From Rosellinia necatrix (Eukaryota > Ascomycota > Sordariomycetes > Xylariales > Xylariaceae), in the NCBI GenBank assembly GCA_021209875.1, contig JAGYVD010000001.1, positions 496,001 to 560,000 of the forward strand: a DNA stretch of 64,000 bases, given 5' to 3'. The position numbers were made by a program, and so were the translations under genes. The notes beneath the pieces were generated by a model. The model searched no databases and was not told where the DNA came from. It saw nothing but the letters and a program-made list of their open reading frames with translations. Shown here in pieces: positions 25,809-38,704 of this stretch. Positions within the stretch are counted from its first letter, which is position 1. The number at the start of each line of letters is the position of its first letter.

Positions 25809-27213
25809 TTAACTCTTCCCCAACCTGATCATCCACGCCAGTATGCTAGTCCAGGCGGAGGTCTTGCGCAGGTAGACGGCGCCGACGCCGACCAGGATGG
25901 TGAGGAGGACGGTGCGATTGGCCCAGGCGGCGCGCAGCATCCTCTGGCGCCTCTCGGCCCACTGCATCTGGCGGACCTGGGTGTCGAAGAAGGCGCGGCC
26001 GTCCGGGAGGGTCTGGCGGGCGAGGGCGCGGGGGTCGCGGGTGGTCCTGAGGGTGCTGGCGGAGGAGATGCGGCGCCAGGCGGGGAGGGACTCCGGGGGG
26101 TGGCGGCGGAAGAGGCGGGCGGCGCCGGCGACGACGGCGTCGAGGTCGAGGTCCGGGGGCAGCTTGGAGAGGACGAAGTAGAGCATGTCGGGCCCGTCGT
26201 CGTCGCCGTGGGCGAGGAGCTCGGCGCGGCGGCCGAGGACGATGCAGGCGAAGACGTAGAGGCCGAAGGCCTGCTCGCGGGCGAGCAGGGCGTCGAAGAG
26301 GCGGGCGATGTCGCGGTAGCGCTGGACGTTGTGGGCGAACATGGTCAGCGTGTCGGAGAGGGCGAAGTGCGGCTCGCTCTGGGCCAGGTGGGCGAACAGG
26401 GCCGGGTCCTCGGCGCGGACGAGGTCCGGGATCAGCCGCAGCTGCACCAGCGCCGGCGCCAGCGTCGGGAGCATGAAGTCGCGGATGCGCAGCGCCGAGA
26501 GCCGCGCGGCGGCGGGGGCCCGGAGGCCGGGCGGCAGCACGAGGAGCAGCACCTGGCAGATGTCGTGGTAGCCCTGGAAGTAGCAGAGGTAGGGCTGCTC
26601 GCGGAGGACCTGCGTGATGAGGGCCGAGAGCTCGGCCTTCTTCTCCTTGAGCTGCGTCGGCGACTCATCTGAGGGCACGGGGGAGGGGGAAATGATTCAA
26701 TCAGCCGTGTGTAACGTTTGGCGATGGGAGAAAAGGAGGAGACGATGGGCTTTGACGCTTACAGTTTGGATAGTAGATGAAGCTTCTGTCGACATCCAGC
26801 CGGACTTGCTCTTCATCTCGATGTTGCGGTAGATGCCTCCACGGGCTAGACGTCTCTATGGGACTAGCGGATGTTGCATCTGCATCAAAGCCAAGCAGTA
26901 CCGGCCCTATAATATGTGTTCAGCTCATGATTCACGCTAGTATTTTTTTTTTTTTTTTTTTACTCTCATTTTTATTTCATTTTCTTAAATAAGGGAATTA
27001 GCATGTTTACTTACACGCCAGGCTCCGTAGATAGTCCGATTGAAAACCGCCCGGGGCGACGGCGATGTCCCTCAACTCATCGAGGTCTTTCCTCTCACAC
27101 GCAGCAAGGATGCGGGCTTCGTCGGGCCGATCCGTAGAAGCATCGGACTCTGCACCGGGGTCTACGTCCGCTTGGGCTGCCTTGGCGTGCCGGTGTCCGT
27201 TGGCGGCAGCCAT
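25809..27213 (-). CDS. Membrane-anchored TBC-domain Rab GTPase-activating protein (Gyp8/TBC1D20-like)
   Basis: TBC proteins accelerate GTP hydrolysis by Rab GTPases. Gyp8/TBC1D20 members act on Ypt1/Rab1-type GTPases at the ER. Exons are 27213-27015, 26906-26763 and 26668-25809, giving 400 residues. The first junction rebuilds the TBC signature LRSLAWPVLLG. The arginine finger lies in RLDVDRSFIYYPN (Arg107) and the glutamine finger in CYFQGYHDI (Gln146). The C-terminus has a hydrophobic tail anchor (TVLLTILVGVGAVYL) followed by a short basic end, as expected for an ER-anchored member. Exon 3 is much more GC-rich than its surroundings and its codons nearly all end in G or C. This leaves a long false frame on the plus strand. 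The first intron contains a run of about 20 A/T. Confidence 0.88.
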
Positions 27214-28878
27214 CAGAATGCGGTTGATGCGTCTTCCACTTCAGCCTCGTGGGATAGATGCCACGTGCGTCTTACCACCCGGATTAGGCAATACTTTACA
27301 CGGGACGTTTATATGACTAGAAGTGACCGCACCTGAGCTACATCGGACGATTATTCGGGTGGAAACGAACGCCGACGCTCTTTTACGATCGAGAGATGGC
27401 GGGCGTCATGAACGTGATAGCCGGCGTGGCGAAGACCTGCGATTGTTTTGTCGATGAATCGAGATGGCGGGATCTGAGACAACAAGGAACGAGGCTAGCT
27501 TGGTGTAGCTGGTGTGTAGGCTTGGGGATTGCTGCCCATGGTGTTTTTCTGTCCGGCACGTCGCAATTGTGTGGAACGCTCTCCTTCTGGCAAGGTTCGG
27601 GGAGGACCTACCCGTCTACTGTCTAGTTACCTGGAGTCGGCAAGGCGAAAGTCCAAACGTCGACTTCGGAGGTCGTGATGCCTGAAGGGAAGATGGGATA
27701 TTTACGGTATGGGTAAGTAGGTAGGTAGTACCTAGGTATCTAGGACTACCTACACTAGGTAGAAATGGGTTGTACAAGTAAGGTTTATTTGCATAAGTTG
27801 CATACCTCGACTTATGATGGTGGCCTATATTAAAATGGATTAAAATGGACACTTCGCCAATATACACTAGATATCTAGGTAGGTGGTTATATATTTATGC
27901 GTGCATGAAGTATATACTGCCCTATCAGCCTAGATACAGTGCCGTGCTCTTTTCTTATTCTAAAGTATAAAAATACCGCGACTATGCCCAAGTGTACTTG
28001 TTTTTATATAGGTAAGAAAATAACACCTACCCAAGGTACTGTAACTAAACATAAGTCCTACCCAAGTGTTTAAGTAGGTACATCAATAAAGTGCGCTCAA
28101 ATGCGGATCATGTAAAGAAAGCTAGGTACATAACCTAGTAGCTACCTACATACAAAGCACGACAAACTGGGGTTGGTTACTCAGGCTCGGCTCAGAACTT
28201 AATGCATGATTTATGCAGCGGGAAACGATCCGTGGGACACACACCTAAGGGCCAGGTCCTAGCACCACGCGTGGCTTGCCTGCCTTTACACTACTTGGCC
28301 TTATTACAGTCGTCACTTGGTTCCAGTACTATAAGGGGAGGTACAATCCACAGTGTCGAGTGGTTACCATTACGGTGGGCTTCCATGTCAATTACTAGGT
28401 ATCGCTTTTTTAATTGCTACAGTACATGCAAGTATAGCGCGCGCTTAAGTTTTTTTTTTTTTTTTTTTTTAGTGGTGTGCAAGAGCTTTTAATATATAAC
28501 ATTTCAGCTTGCAGTGTTACTAGATAGGGTTGATGAGATGAAAGATATAGATTTATTGATATTTAGAAAAGAAAAGGAGAAGGGCAGAGAAATGAAGTGC
28601 TGTTGTAGCATATATCTATCTATGGGAACATGTTGAGGTATTATGTAATGCTATAACACTTAGATCGGTCTTGGGCTGTCTAAGGCGTTGCTAATGTTGA
28701 TCTGCTAGATCAAGCGGAAGTATTAAATTAATCCGCAGTGCTACTTTGTGGCGCAGCTATTCTACCTATCCAACGATCGAAAGCAAAAACCGTGCCAAAA
28801 GGGAGCTCATCCTCGGCAATTCAGGGGCTCGCCCCTTTTTAATTGCATAAAAACACCCTCGCAACAAGCTCTGTGCCA
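27214..28878. other. Gene-poor spacer, 1.7 kb
   Basis: AT-rich DNA with TACCTAGGTATCTAGG motifs near 27720-27760 and TAGGTAGG elements near 27870-27890. A T run of about 22 lies near 28449-28470, and microsatellite-like TATCTATC near 28612. The short frames here have no recognisable motif. No gene is supported. Confidence 0.5.
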
Positions 28879-29286
28879 TCAATCGCGGCTCATTACACAC
28901 AGGGTCCCAAAGTCCAAAAGAGTCAGTCTAGGGGAGGCAGGGAAAGAAAGCTCCGAAACTCCCCAAGAGCCTCGCGTTTCCCTGAAGAGGCTCCCGCCCA
29001 ACTCCGGCCCGAGCAGGTGGCCCTCCAGCAACCCGATCTTCTCGGGGGCTACCCCCAGTAGAGTGCCTCTTTCTTCCTCCCGCAGGGAGCGGGGCAGCCG
29101 CTCGCGAGCACATCCCATCGTCTCCGCTAGATCGTACATGGCTAATACCCTCGTACGAAGAAGCTAGCAGGCTATTTCCCTTGAGCTCTCCGGGTTATTC
29201 GTAACGGCGGACAGCTCCTCACGGGTCTCTAGTGCTCTCTGCGCCAGCCGGTATCGTACGGCCTCCCGCTTGTTAACGGGCATCAT
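28879..29286 (-). pseudogene. Unidentified open frame with one internal stop (possible gene relic)
   Basis: Reading the minus strand from the ATG pair at 29286/29283 gives a coding-looking frame: MPVNKREAVRYRLAQRALE, then TREELSAVTNNPESSREIAC, then a TAG at 29166-29164, then LLRTRVLAMYDLAETMGCAR and further to a stop at 28879. The stop would be CAG before one C-to-T change. The residue mix (many Arg, Glu and Leu, with amphipathic helices) looks protein-like, but I do not recognise a family. It abuts the kinase relic head to head at about 29280. It could be a relic of a mobile or duplicated segment, or a chance frame. Confidence 0.35.
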
Positions 29287-30140
29287 ACGGTGCCTTCGGT
29301 TATGGCATATGTAGCGATGGGACTGACTACGGTGTCGGCGCAAGCTTCCTTCTTATAGAAGAACTACCGGGACAGCCATGGACAGGTGAAGGAGTGTCTA
29401 GCAATACGGCCACTCAAGACGAGAAGATGAAGGTCTGGAGTGCCCTTGCTGATATCCTGGCTGAGTTGGAAAGGCATCCGTGGCTAAAGGCTGGGTCTTT
29501 ATGCTTCCAGTCATCCAGTATCGACGTATCGGCAGTAGCGAGCGACAGATTTGTCGCCCTGACTCCGGAAGGTCCATTTGATACTTCGGTTTCTTATTAT
29601 ACTGCGTTTGCCGAGCAGTACTTAACGCTCATCGCGGATGGTCAGCTCTATACGGAGTATCCCGTCGATGCGTATTTGGTGTACCGCTTTCTGAAGCATG
29701 TCGACGACAAAGGAGACCACTTACTTGTCGACGAGAACCTTAACATTACCGGTATTGTTGACTGGCAGATGGCACGTGTTGTACCCCGGCGTGAAGCCTT
29801 CGGCCCGTCGCTTGTTACTGCTGACATGAGTGCACTGTGCGGTGGCAAGGTGTTGCTAAGCGTCGATGATGTTGCGTTAGCGGGTGCACTGAGGGAAAGG
29901 GGGCCCCTCGAGTTAGCCAGCTGTATGACTGATGAAGAAGCGAGGAGATTCTTTTGGGGCCTGGCCCTGGAGCTCAAATGGTCGTACGCCCTGCCGTTGG
30001 CCAATGCCATACTTAAAATCTTCGGCATCGACCAAGATTGGGCGGCGTGGAGAGAGACGGCGCGGAGTGAATATGAGACTGACGAGCGCTTAAAAGCCCT
30101 TGTTCGCCGTAGTTGTCACCAGCTAAATGGAAATGCTTAA
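29277..30140 (+). pseudogene. 5'-truncated APH-type phosphotransferase relic
   Basis: The frame encodes the C-terminal part of a fungal protein of the aminoglycoside phosphotransferase/choline kinase-like fold. Visible parts are YGVGASFLLIEELPGQPW, WSALADILAELERHPW, DSLYC-like AGSLCFQSSSIDVSAV, and the catalytic/metal-binding motifs GDHLLVDENLNITGIVDWQM. A long conserved tail follows (VVPRREAFGPSLVTADMSAL). An in-frame TAA at about 29274 lies upstream, and no ATG precedes the conserved region; the first in-frame ATG is at about 29428. The N-terminal lobe with the ATP-binding lysine is missing. The jump from YLVYRFLK straight to HVDDKGDH suggests a small internal deletion compared with what I remember of the family. 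I infer a broken gene; its former substrate is unknown. Confidence 0.6.
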
Positions 30141-31604
30141 CGAGCGGCATACCTAAGGATACCGTTGGGTCATTTTGTGGTTGTACCTCTTAGCGAGTTC
30201 CTCGGCTTCTTCGTACTGCGACGAATATAAACAAAGCAGATATATAAACAGTATTGACTGAGTTCATTTCATTTACTTACCTACCTTAGCTGCAACCGAC
30301 TTGCTAGGAAGTCAGCTCATCACCAGCTACCTGGGTACGAACGTTTCTTACGGTTTATAGTTATCTAGCTGGGGCTTGCGCAGAAGTGGGGGCCAGCTCA
30401 GGCTCGCCTTAGGCTAGGCTCTGGCTAAAAATGGCCTGGCCCAAGGTGATACCCATCCCCATTTGGGGACATGGCGGTACTTGCCTTAGGCACTTACATA
30501 CCTACTACCTGCCTACCTATGGTAGAACTGGGAGATAGGAGGTGGTGCCTTTACCTAACCGGGAGAGATAAGGTGCGAAATTCCTTTATGTCGTGTAATC
30601 ATCTCGAGTAAAGTTACCTACCTACCCACCTACCCACCAGGCACCTACTTACCTAACACGTGCAGGTACTTGCTTCCAATCTATAGCAGCATGCATGTAG
30701 ATTGGAGCCTACCTATCTCCCAATAACTGCAGCGTTGCTTTTGGAAAGTTGCTACCCCGCTTCTCTGAAGGCGTGTTGAACCTTGGGGATACCTACCCGG
30801 TCCGGATAGATTGGGTGCTATAATGAAGTCCGGCAGAGGTACAATGCACCTATGATACCTACCTGACTATGCCTGCATGAGCCCCTACATGCTGTTTGCC
30901 ACTCCAGAAACACACACAGATGCATAGGTAGGTAGGCAGATCGGGACATAAATGATACCTCATATTTCGCATTTCGCACGATTGATAGACTGGCGTTGAT
31001 TCAGAGCAGATCAGGACAGGACTTTTACACTCTTCCTCTTCACCCCCGTCATTTACCCATCTTCACATCCCCACCCTCACATCCCCTCCCGACATCAACA
31101 ACCTACACCTAGGCCGACTATTGGACTGAAGCGCCTCAGGCAGGCCCCTATAGCATTGTCCATTACTTGGGTACTCCATTATTGACGGCCTCGTGCAATA
31201 ACAACAATTAGGCCATCATTGTCTTCAAACAATACCATTGAACACAGCTACTAAATCTCATCAGGTAGAAGAAACTTTAAGAGGGATGCCATTAATGTTG
31301 ATCGGCTGACCCAGACCTCCACTAGACGCTTGATTCTCGTTTCTACTCTCCGGCGACGCTCCCTCCTGGCGCTGTCTCCTGACGGCATCGGCCGCTCTGT
31401 CTACGAACAGACCTGGTGGTTCGCTATAGGCGACAAGCCGCAACAAAGTCCCCGTCACATCTTTGGATACGCCTTTCTATGCTCGCCGCTTCTGGAGGGA
31501 TTCAGACCATTCTTATTTTCTGGGTGGCCTTTCCTAGGCAGACGACAAGATCCCTATCAACGCGCTTTCGGGACTAGTCTCTGTTTTTTTCACTTGTGTA
31601 GGCT
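30141..31604. other. Spacer upstream of the MMS1/CPSF-A-like gene
   Basis: Contains ACCTACC/GGTAGG motif clusters near 30490-30660 and 30900-30930, C-rich tracts near 31040-31090, and the promoter and leader of the downstream gene. A minus-strand frame at 31261-31458 (VTGTLLRLVAYSEPPGLFVD) looks somewhat protein-like, but it has no ATG and no convincing upstream exon. Confidence 0.45.
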
Positions 31605-34600
31605 ATGGCCTCCCTCCAGACTCATCTCCTTGTGAATGACGAGTGGGTGACCCGATTCGTATCTGCCGATGAACTCTTTGGGTCACCCGGCCCTCGTGCC
31701 CAAGGGGCGATTCCGGTAGCCCTGCCACCGCCCAAGTATGGTGTCCTCACCAAAACAGTCATTGAAAGTCCCATTATCCGCTGGGTACATCCTGTTCAGC
31801 TTCGATCGTCGCGTCAAAACGATGTAGCTTTTGTGGGGGTATGTTTACTTTCAATACTTTCTTAACTCAGCCTAGGACTCGCCATCTCAGCCAATGACTG
31901 TCCTCCTTGCTTGTAACTATCGTGTGTGTCACGGCGTTGGGCTGTCGAGGTCCCGTGAGGCAGTGTCCCTGTTTATCCTATGGCAACGCAAACTGCTTGA
32001 ACACTTAAAACGCTATCATTTATATATAGGACCAGGGTATCGCTGACAGCCACAGGATCAATACGTTCAAATCTCCGAGGTTGGCTCCGATTCCCAACTA
32101 CGACCCATTGCAAGGAAAGCGGACTTTGGCTCCAAAATTATTAACTGTCGAGTTATTGGCAATCACAGCTATCTGAAAAGAAAGAGAGAAGAAACCCTTG
32201 CCAATTACCACGAGAGTGGCGATGTTGATATGACCAATTCTGACTCGTCGACGACTACTCCTGCTAGAACTACCGAACTCTTCCAACAGGTCCTGATTTT
32301 GGTTCTCTCAACTGGAGAGCTTGTGTTTCTCTTCATGAGCTTAACTCCTACTGGCAGTTGGGAGTTCGTTTCGACACGATATTCTAGCTCTAACGGGGCG
32401 TTGGCAGATCCGGGGTTTCATATGGCAGTTAGCCCTGATTGGGCTTATCTTGCTGTAGCCTGCTCCGAGAACCTCCTCATAGTATATCACCTAGAGTCAA
32501 TAGAGACGCTCCGCAGGCAACACAACGATGGCCTATCTATAGAGCCAGTTCGGTCCGCGCATGCACGAGGTATGAAGGGAATCATTCATAAACTCGATTT
32601 CCTCCGTCATGGCGCTGAGAATGCTTCGGGCCCCGAGATTGTGTCCCATTCCGTCTTACTCGCTATAATAGTGCATTCAGGAGTGGCCAGGCTAGTGATC
32701 TACGAGTGGGGAGACCTAGAGCAACTGCCACTTTCATTACAGGCAGAGAAATCAGGTCACAGGCTCGATAGAAGTATTGGATTACCGATACTCATCATAC
32801 CCCTAACGATTTCTTACCAGTTCCTCGTCGTAACGGAGGATTCCATGGCGATCTGCTCCAATATCCTCGCCGGTCCGCCGGATGTCATCCACTTTGGGGT
32901 GGCCTGTCGGGAGAGAAGACCTGGGTACGATGGCAACCCAAGCCCAATGTGGACAGCCTGGACACGACCGCATCGGGAAGGGTCATATCACTCAGACACC
33001 GACCTCATATACCTTGGCAGAGAAGATGGCTGGCTGAATTGCCTAGCGATCAGTCGTTACGATGGTATTGAGTCGAGCGTTACCATGGGACCATTAGAAT
33101 GTGATATTGACTCGGCATTTGCGTGTATCAGTTCGACCTGCGGTGATTTTCTCATAGCAGGAGGCGATTGTAGCCCCGGAGGGATCTGGAACGTACGTCG
33201 TACCACCTTGCTTCCCGACTGTTACACATGAATCTACCGCTGACCCGTCTATAGATAGAACCGAGGCAGGGCCCGGAACTAGTCTGCCCATTGCCCAACT
33301 GGTCTCCTACGGTTGACTTAGTATTGACAAAAGACGCACTTAAGAGCTCTAAATCGAACCCTAGGAATCCCCTGAGGCGACAACTATTAGCTGAAGATAC
33401 ACAAAGTCAGATTTTGACGCCAGAAAAGATATTTGTTTGCTCTGGTAGGGGCTCGTTTGGCGCTATTATAGAGTTGCGTTATGGAATACAGGCCAAAATT
33501 GGGCTGTCTCTCTCCTACTTGTCACCGATTAAGCGGTGCTGGGCTATTCCTAGCTTTCATGGTTCACAAGAAACAGCGTTCTTCATGCTTCTAGCGCTTC
33601 CACAACATTCCGCACTTCTGCGTATTGAGGATGATCTTTCTGAGGTGTCCGAAAAAGCCCAAGACACGGTGGATTTCGATCTTCTCTCGACCACGCTGGC
33701 AGTTCACGTTTCGAGGGAAGTTGTAATTCAGATTACAACTGCACATGCAACTATATTGTTTCCAACCGAATGGTAAGAGACCCAATAATGTCGTATATTA
33801 CCGTTACTAATTTACAGCATCATTAGCTACCAACACTCCATCAGCGATATGATTGAGGATCCATTAGCAACGGTAACGGACGCGGCGGTGACAACCGAAG
33901 CTCTGACTTTGTCTATTTATTCTCAATCCGCCTTTAAAATTATGGTTTTTAAATTCGAAGCAGCGCGATTCGTATTGCGAGATACTTTCGAAGTGGAGGG
34001 CGAGGTTACCGCCCTTTGTGTGGGTACCTTGTCGAGCGGTCTCTGCATACTCGCCGGCCTTTCGCTAGAAGGGGGTAACCTTCCCACTTTGGCGATATTC
34101 CCTATTGGGTCGTCCCAGACCACGTGGGAAATGCCAACTGGCGCTGCGCGAGGTAGGATGTCATCCCACAGGTGCCTTGTATTTCTGATGGCTGATTCAC
34201 ACTAGCAGCACCGATAAAAGTCCAATTAGGAGAAGACAGGGATACCCATTCAGTCCCAATCAATGCAGCAACCAGTATTATATGTCTTGGCAGTGAGAAG
34301 ATCGTGGTTGGAATGAGAAACGGCGATGTCTTTACAATACAGCCAATTGAAATTCGCCAACCTAACCGAGAGTACAGGGTCGCAAGAATGAGCCGTTTTG
34401 GAACGTCCCCATCCCAAGTATTCGCGGGGATGATGTTTGATACGGGCCCCTCCACTTTAATTTGTAATGACGAGGTGCTTGTGATGATGAAGGAGGTGGA
34501 CGGAGAGCCCGACTCAGGTGTTCTTGAGGAGATTTTCAAAGTCTGGTTGACCGATGCGAGCGAACCGCACTCACCATCTCCTGCGATAAACTCGGTGGCG

Positions 34601-36016
34601 AGACTACACGATATACCAGACTACGGTAGCTCTACATGGGCTATGGTTTCTGGTTCGCGTATACTTATAACGGAACTGCAACCTAAGCCTGCTCCTGTTC
34701 CACGCCCCATACGTACGGACGGCACTCCCTTAGGGGCGATATACTCGGAACGGCTAGAAGCTCTTGTTACGGTCGTTGTAAAGAGTGGCGTTCCTTCTTT
34801 GCATTTCTTCGACCCTATAACTGGAGTTGATCTATCCCGCCCAATCAAAAAAGTGTCGGACCAAGATGAGGAACGTGTTGTAGATGTTGACTACATCACG
34901 TACCTGGGAAATTCAGATGCTAAGGTCACCTCATTACTACATTGGCGGTACAAAAATAAGGGCCATGTTTATGAGTGGTTCGTTATACTAGCCAGGTCAA
35001 AGCACAATCAAGGGCGTCTGCTAGTCGTCTCAGCAGAACAGGAAGTCGCCGCTCAGGACACAGGTACTTCACGTCGGATTCGCTTCTGGACTCAATTCCA
35101 GCGAAAGATTAAGGATGGGTCGCCGCGATCTGGAACGACTGACGACGTTGGGCTATTTCTAAACTTCGGTAAAACCCTTGAGTATCATGTGATCGAAGAC
35201 AAGAAGTTCAAAACGGCCATGAAATACGATCTGCCATCTCCAGCAATGTGTTTGGAAGTAGTCGACGGGCATCTGCATGTACTCACCGCACATCATTCAC
35301 TAGTTATCCTTGACTATACATCTCATAGTGCCATTGGGGATCGGCAAATGGTCCAGGTTTCTACAGACGAGCTTGCCCGAAGCGGGCTTCACTCGATAAG
35401 CCTTGGTTCGGTTATTGAGATCGGAGAGCGACAGCGGTTCGTTCTAACTTCGGATCCTATGTGTAGTGTCTACGGTCTATGGTCGCCTGGCCCGGGCTAC
35501 GATACTGCTAACTTGCAATTAATCTTTCAAGCGGGCTTGATGATATCAATTCGAAAATTTATTCAGGGACGCACTCGTCCACGCTGGGCTAGAGACAGCC
35601 CCCGGTATAGAAACGCACCAAGTCGCCCAGCCAGGCACGATATACTCGGTCTTGCGATAGATGGATCGTTGACACAATTTACAATTCTCAATGAAGATGA
35701 AGGGCGTTTATTGAGTTATATCCAAAACCTGGCCGGGCCCACTGGACAGGACGATGCCAGCAAACTTCAGTTAGGTGCAGACTCCATTACCAAGGCTGGG
35801 ATGCACGTCAATGGAGATATATTGCAACGATGCATGGAACATAAAATGCTGGAGCGAATAGCGTCGACTCCACAACAAGTATTTGAGCTTCAAGAACTGC
35901 TCAAGGCACCCGGGATCGGTATAGATATGGCGAATTCGCGGGTTTTGGACGAGGCCCTCCTCGTGTACAAGTGCACCTACGACATTCTCGACTTCTATCT
36001 TTCCATTGCACTTTGA
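31605..36016 (+). CDS. Large beta-propeller protein of the MMS1_N / CPSF-A / DDB1 superfamily
   Basis: Five exons (31605-31838, 32056-33192, 33255-33772, 33818-34152, 34209-36016) give 1343 residues. All introns are GT-AG and phases agree. The N-terminus reads VNDEWVTRF..., then YGVLTKTVIESPIIRWVHPV and NDVAFVG joined to DQYVQISEVG. This is the pattern of the fungal 'mono-functional DNA-alkylating methyl methanesulfonate N-term' family. A WD-like beta-propeller pattern continues through YLGREDGWLNCLAISRY and joins to EPRQGPELVCPLPNWSPTVD. Relatives of this superfamily (DDB1, Rik1, Mms1, Cft1, Rse1) are triple-propeller scaffolds in Cullin-4-type ubiquitin ligases or RNA-processing complexes. 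The C-terminus ends in helices (LDEALLVYKCTYDILDFYLS). I cannot tell which branch it belongs to; a role in repair or chromatin is inference only. Confidence 0.8.
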
Positions 36017-36298
36017 AAAAAAAAAAAATGCTATTACGCGGGCCTGTGGCGGTTATCATCTTGGAGGCAGGAAAACCTTGAAGCTGATGGTATCGGTAAA
36101 ATGGCAAAATAGTGGCGTTTGGCTTCAAACATAAACAAGATGGGTGACTCGCTGCTTCCCATTCGACTTCCACTTCGAAGAATTTGATTTCAAACAAGTA
36201 AAGAAATACAACACGAGCCGTGGGGTTGCTGGGATGATATTTGAACGGGGTATGAAGGTAATCATGGTATGAATTTCTAATTTACGTTCAAATTCTGG
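36017..36298. other. Convergent 3' region
   Basis: Short spacer between the MMS1-like stop and the HET gene stop. An A run lies at 36016-36029. No gene is seen. Confidence 0.5.
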
Positions 36299-38671
36299 TT
36301 AGACGAAATGGATCTCCTCTTCCTGAGACAGCATCATCCATACCAAATCATGCACCTCCATGATCCCTATACGGCGAAATTTACTTTGTTCATTCCGAGC
36401 CAGAATCAAGCCCTCACTTTTCGTAAGAGGCAAGCACCAACAGTCGCTGACCATCTCCTCAGCCACATCGATTGACCCGTTGGCAACAATGAGGTTTGTT
36501 CCCTGGTCACAATCACCTTTTATCGCCCTATCCGGCTTGTTTTTCGGTGGCGGCATGAGAATGACACGGAGCCCATTCGGCCCTTGGGCTAGGAAACGGT
36601 GGCGTGTTAGCCGATATCTATACCCGAAGCAAGCCCATTTTTCCTCGGCAATAGTACACCAACCTCATATTGCAAGGTGCCTAACAACGAACTCAGGAAA
36701 TTTTTAGATGTGGGGTTGTACATACGCGCATAGCTCTTCCTGGTTCTATCTAGTATCCCTTGTTGGCAATGCACCCGTCGGGGCCGTCCGAAAAATTCAA
36801 GTTGACAGTCCTGTATATGCATCATGGTTGCATGGCAAGTCGAATCCTGTGTCCATCGTCCCCGGTATTTTGGATACACCAATACATTTGATTGGTGATA
36901 CTTGATCTCATTCCTGGATGTCGAGTTCACCTGAACTCTGCCCTGGACTGCCGCCCAGGACCATGAGGGCACCTTGGTAGGATTAGCTTAAGTCTGCCTA
37001 ACAATATCATCCTGGAGCTGACGGCTTACTGCTACTTGGCGCCGCCTTGCCGGAGGGAATCTTGTTTTAACCTGTAGCGGCTTCCACAGTAAGCCGCGCA
37101 CCATATCGGCCTCCCAAAGACCCCCGAGGTAACGAGATCGGATTTTAGCTTTTGCGATCTGTGCTATGCCGCTTATGGCGGCAAAAACATCGGCTGGGTC
37201 AGTAAGATACCTCGCGGAGTACGCCATGACCGAATCATACCACAAGATTAGCCACTGCCGAGTCAACTCCTCGTTGCTCGCTACGTTCACACTTTGTCCT
37301 TTGTTCAGTGGCCCTGACGGCCTCAAGTCTGAGCTGGCTATGGCATGCTTAGAAACAGAAGAATTTCGAAGTCTGAAAGGTGGTGGTCTGCCCACTCTCC
37401 CATCTTCTGAAATTTCCAATTCTTGACACCTGAAGTGCAATTGCTCAACTCCGAAAACCAATGCGCGGGACGACAGCACTGCTTCCTGATAACACCAGCC
37501 CCGTTTGGATACTGGACCATCGTCGCATAAACGAGGGAGCGATACCCAAATATGGCCCATTTCCCCCGTCTTACCCATAGCATCGAACTGTTGCTTTGTC
37601 TCTTCGTCGTAGAAAGGGATAGCACATGGGCCTACGATATGGCGCAATTTATTCTCCAGGAAACCCTCTTCACAACCTGCTGCCCGACCGGCGATAATCG
37701 TCAGAGCCGCGTTGCCGTAAATCTGGGCCATTCTTCTCGACTCGTATACCCAGTCTTCACGATTATCTTGGATTATGCAAAGTGCATCGATCCAGATATA
37801 ACGGTACCCCAAATCACGAGCAAGCTGAAACGTATCCGTATATGACTTCGGAAGCCGCTCCTCGTCTATACCCAGTTGCAGTTTTTCTAGGTTGTCGTTC
37901 TGCAAGAAAACAGTGGATTTTACAGCTGTGCCCCAGCAATACGAAAGGGCTAGGTAAGGGGCTTGGATTTGGAGTGAACGTGTAATCACCAGACGGGCGG
38001 ATGTCTTGTCCTTAACCTCGCCTATTTCAATTAAGCGCATCGGCATTTCCGACGCATTTCCATTCCCAAAGAAAGACGTGGAGCAGCGCTTGTGTTGTGT
38101 TTGGCAGTTGCTAATCCTATACCGCGCGAAGTCGAGATATGATTTTGGATTTCGGTCCACGCTCGTCCAAATCTCAGAAAAAAGGGTTGCCGCTGGTGTG
38201 CCTTTAAGGGTATTAGATATGTATACGCTTGTGCGCTTAGTTCGCAGATTATTGACTAGTATGTAAGAGAGTGGCTGATTTAAATCACTCACTAACAAGA
38301 AAGATAGATAGACGAAAACGCAAAAAAGGGGGCTCAAACCTGGATCGGCGAAAACAGACAGCTCGGCGAGGGTGTGATGGCCCAGTAACCCAAGCTGAAT
38401 CCATACAGCGTTCCGGCCGTCATGTTCTCTATGTGGGCGAGATGGGTAGATTAGGCCTTCCAACCACTATACGTGTATATAGAAACGAGTTAGTTATCTC
38501 AACCGAAAAGCTCATATACGTCCGGGGCGGATATTCGAGTGAGTAATAAGGAAGAGAGAGAGAGAGAGAGAGAGAAATATAGCTTTGATTATGTGGGTAG
38601 GTATGTATGTATGTTTATGAGTGCCAAGTTCGACGAGGATAGGAAAGCTCCCATAGTGTGTAACTATGCAT

Positions 38672-38704
<33 letters not shown>

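Noticed and set aside
25803..26672. Long plus-strand frame (289 codons) opposite the TBC exon
   Set aside because: It is the GC-rich shadow of exon 3 of the TBC gene; the product is a Gly/Glu/Ala-rich string without motifs.
31261..31458. Small minus-strand frame upstream of the MMS1-like gene
   Set aside because: Residue pattern looks protein-like, but it has no ATG, and any upstream exon would overlap the neighbouring gene's start. Left unresolved.
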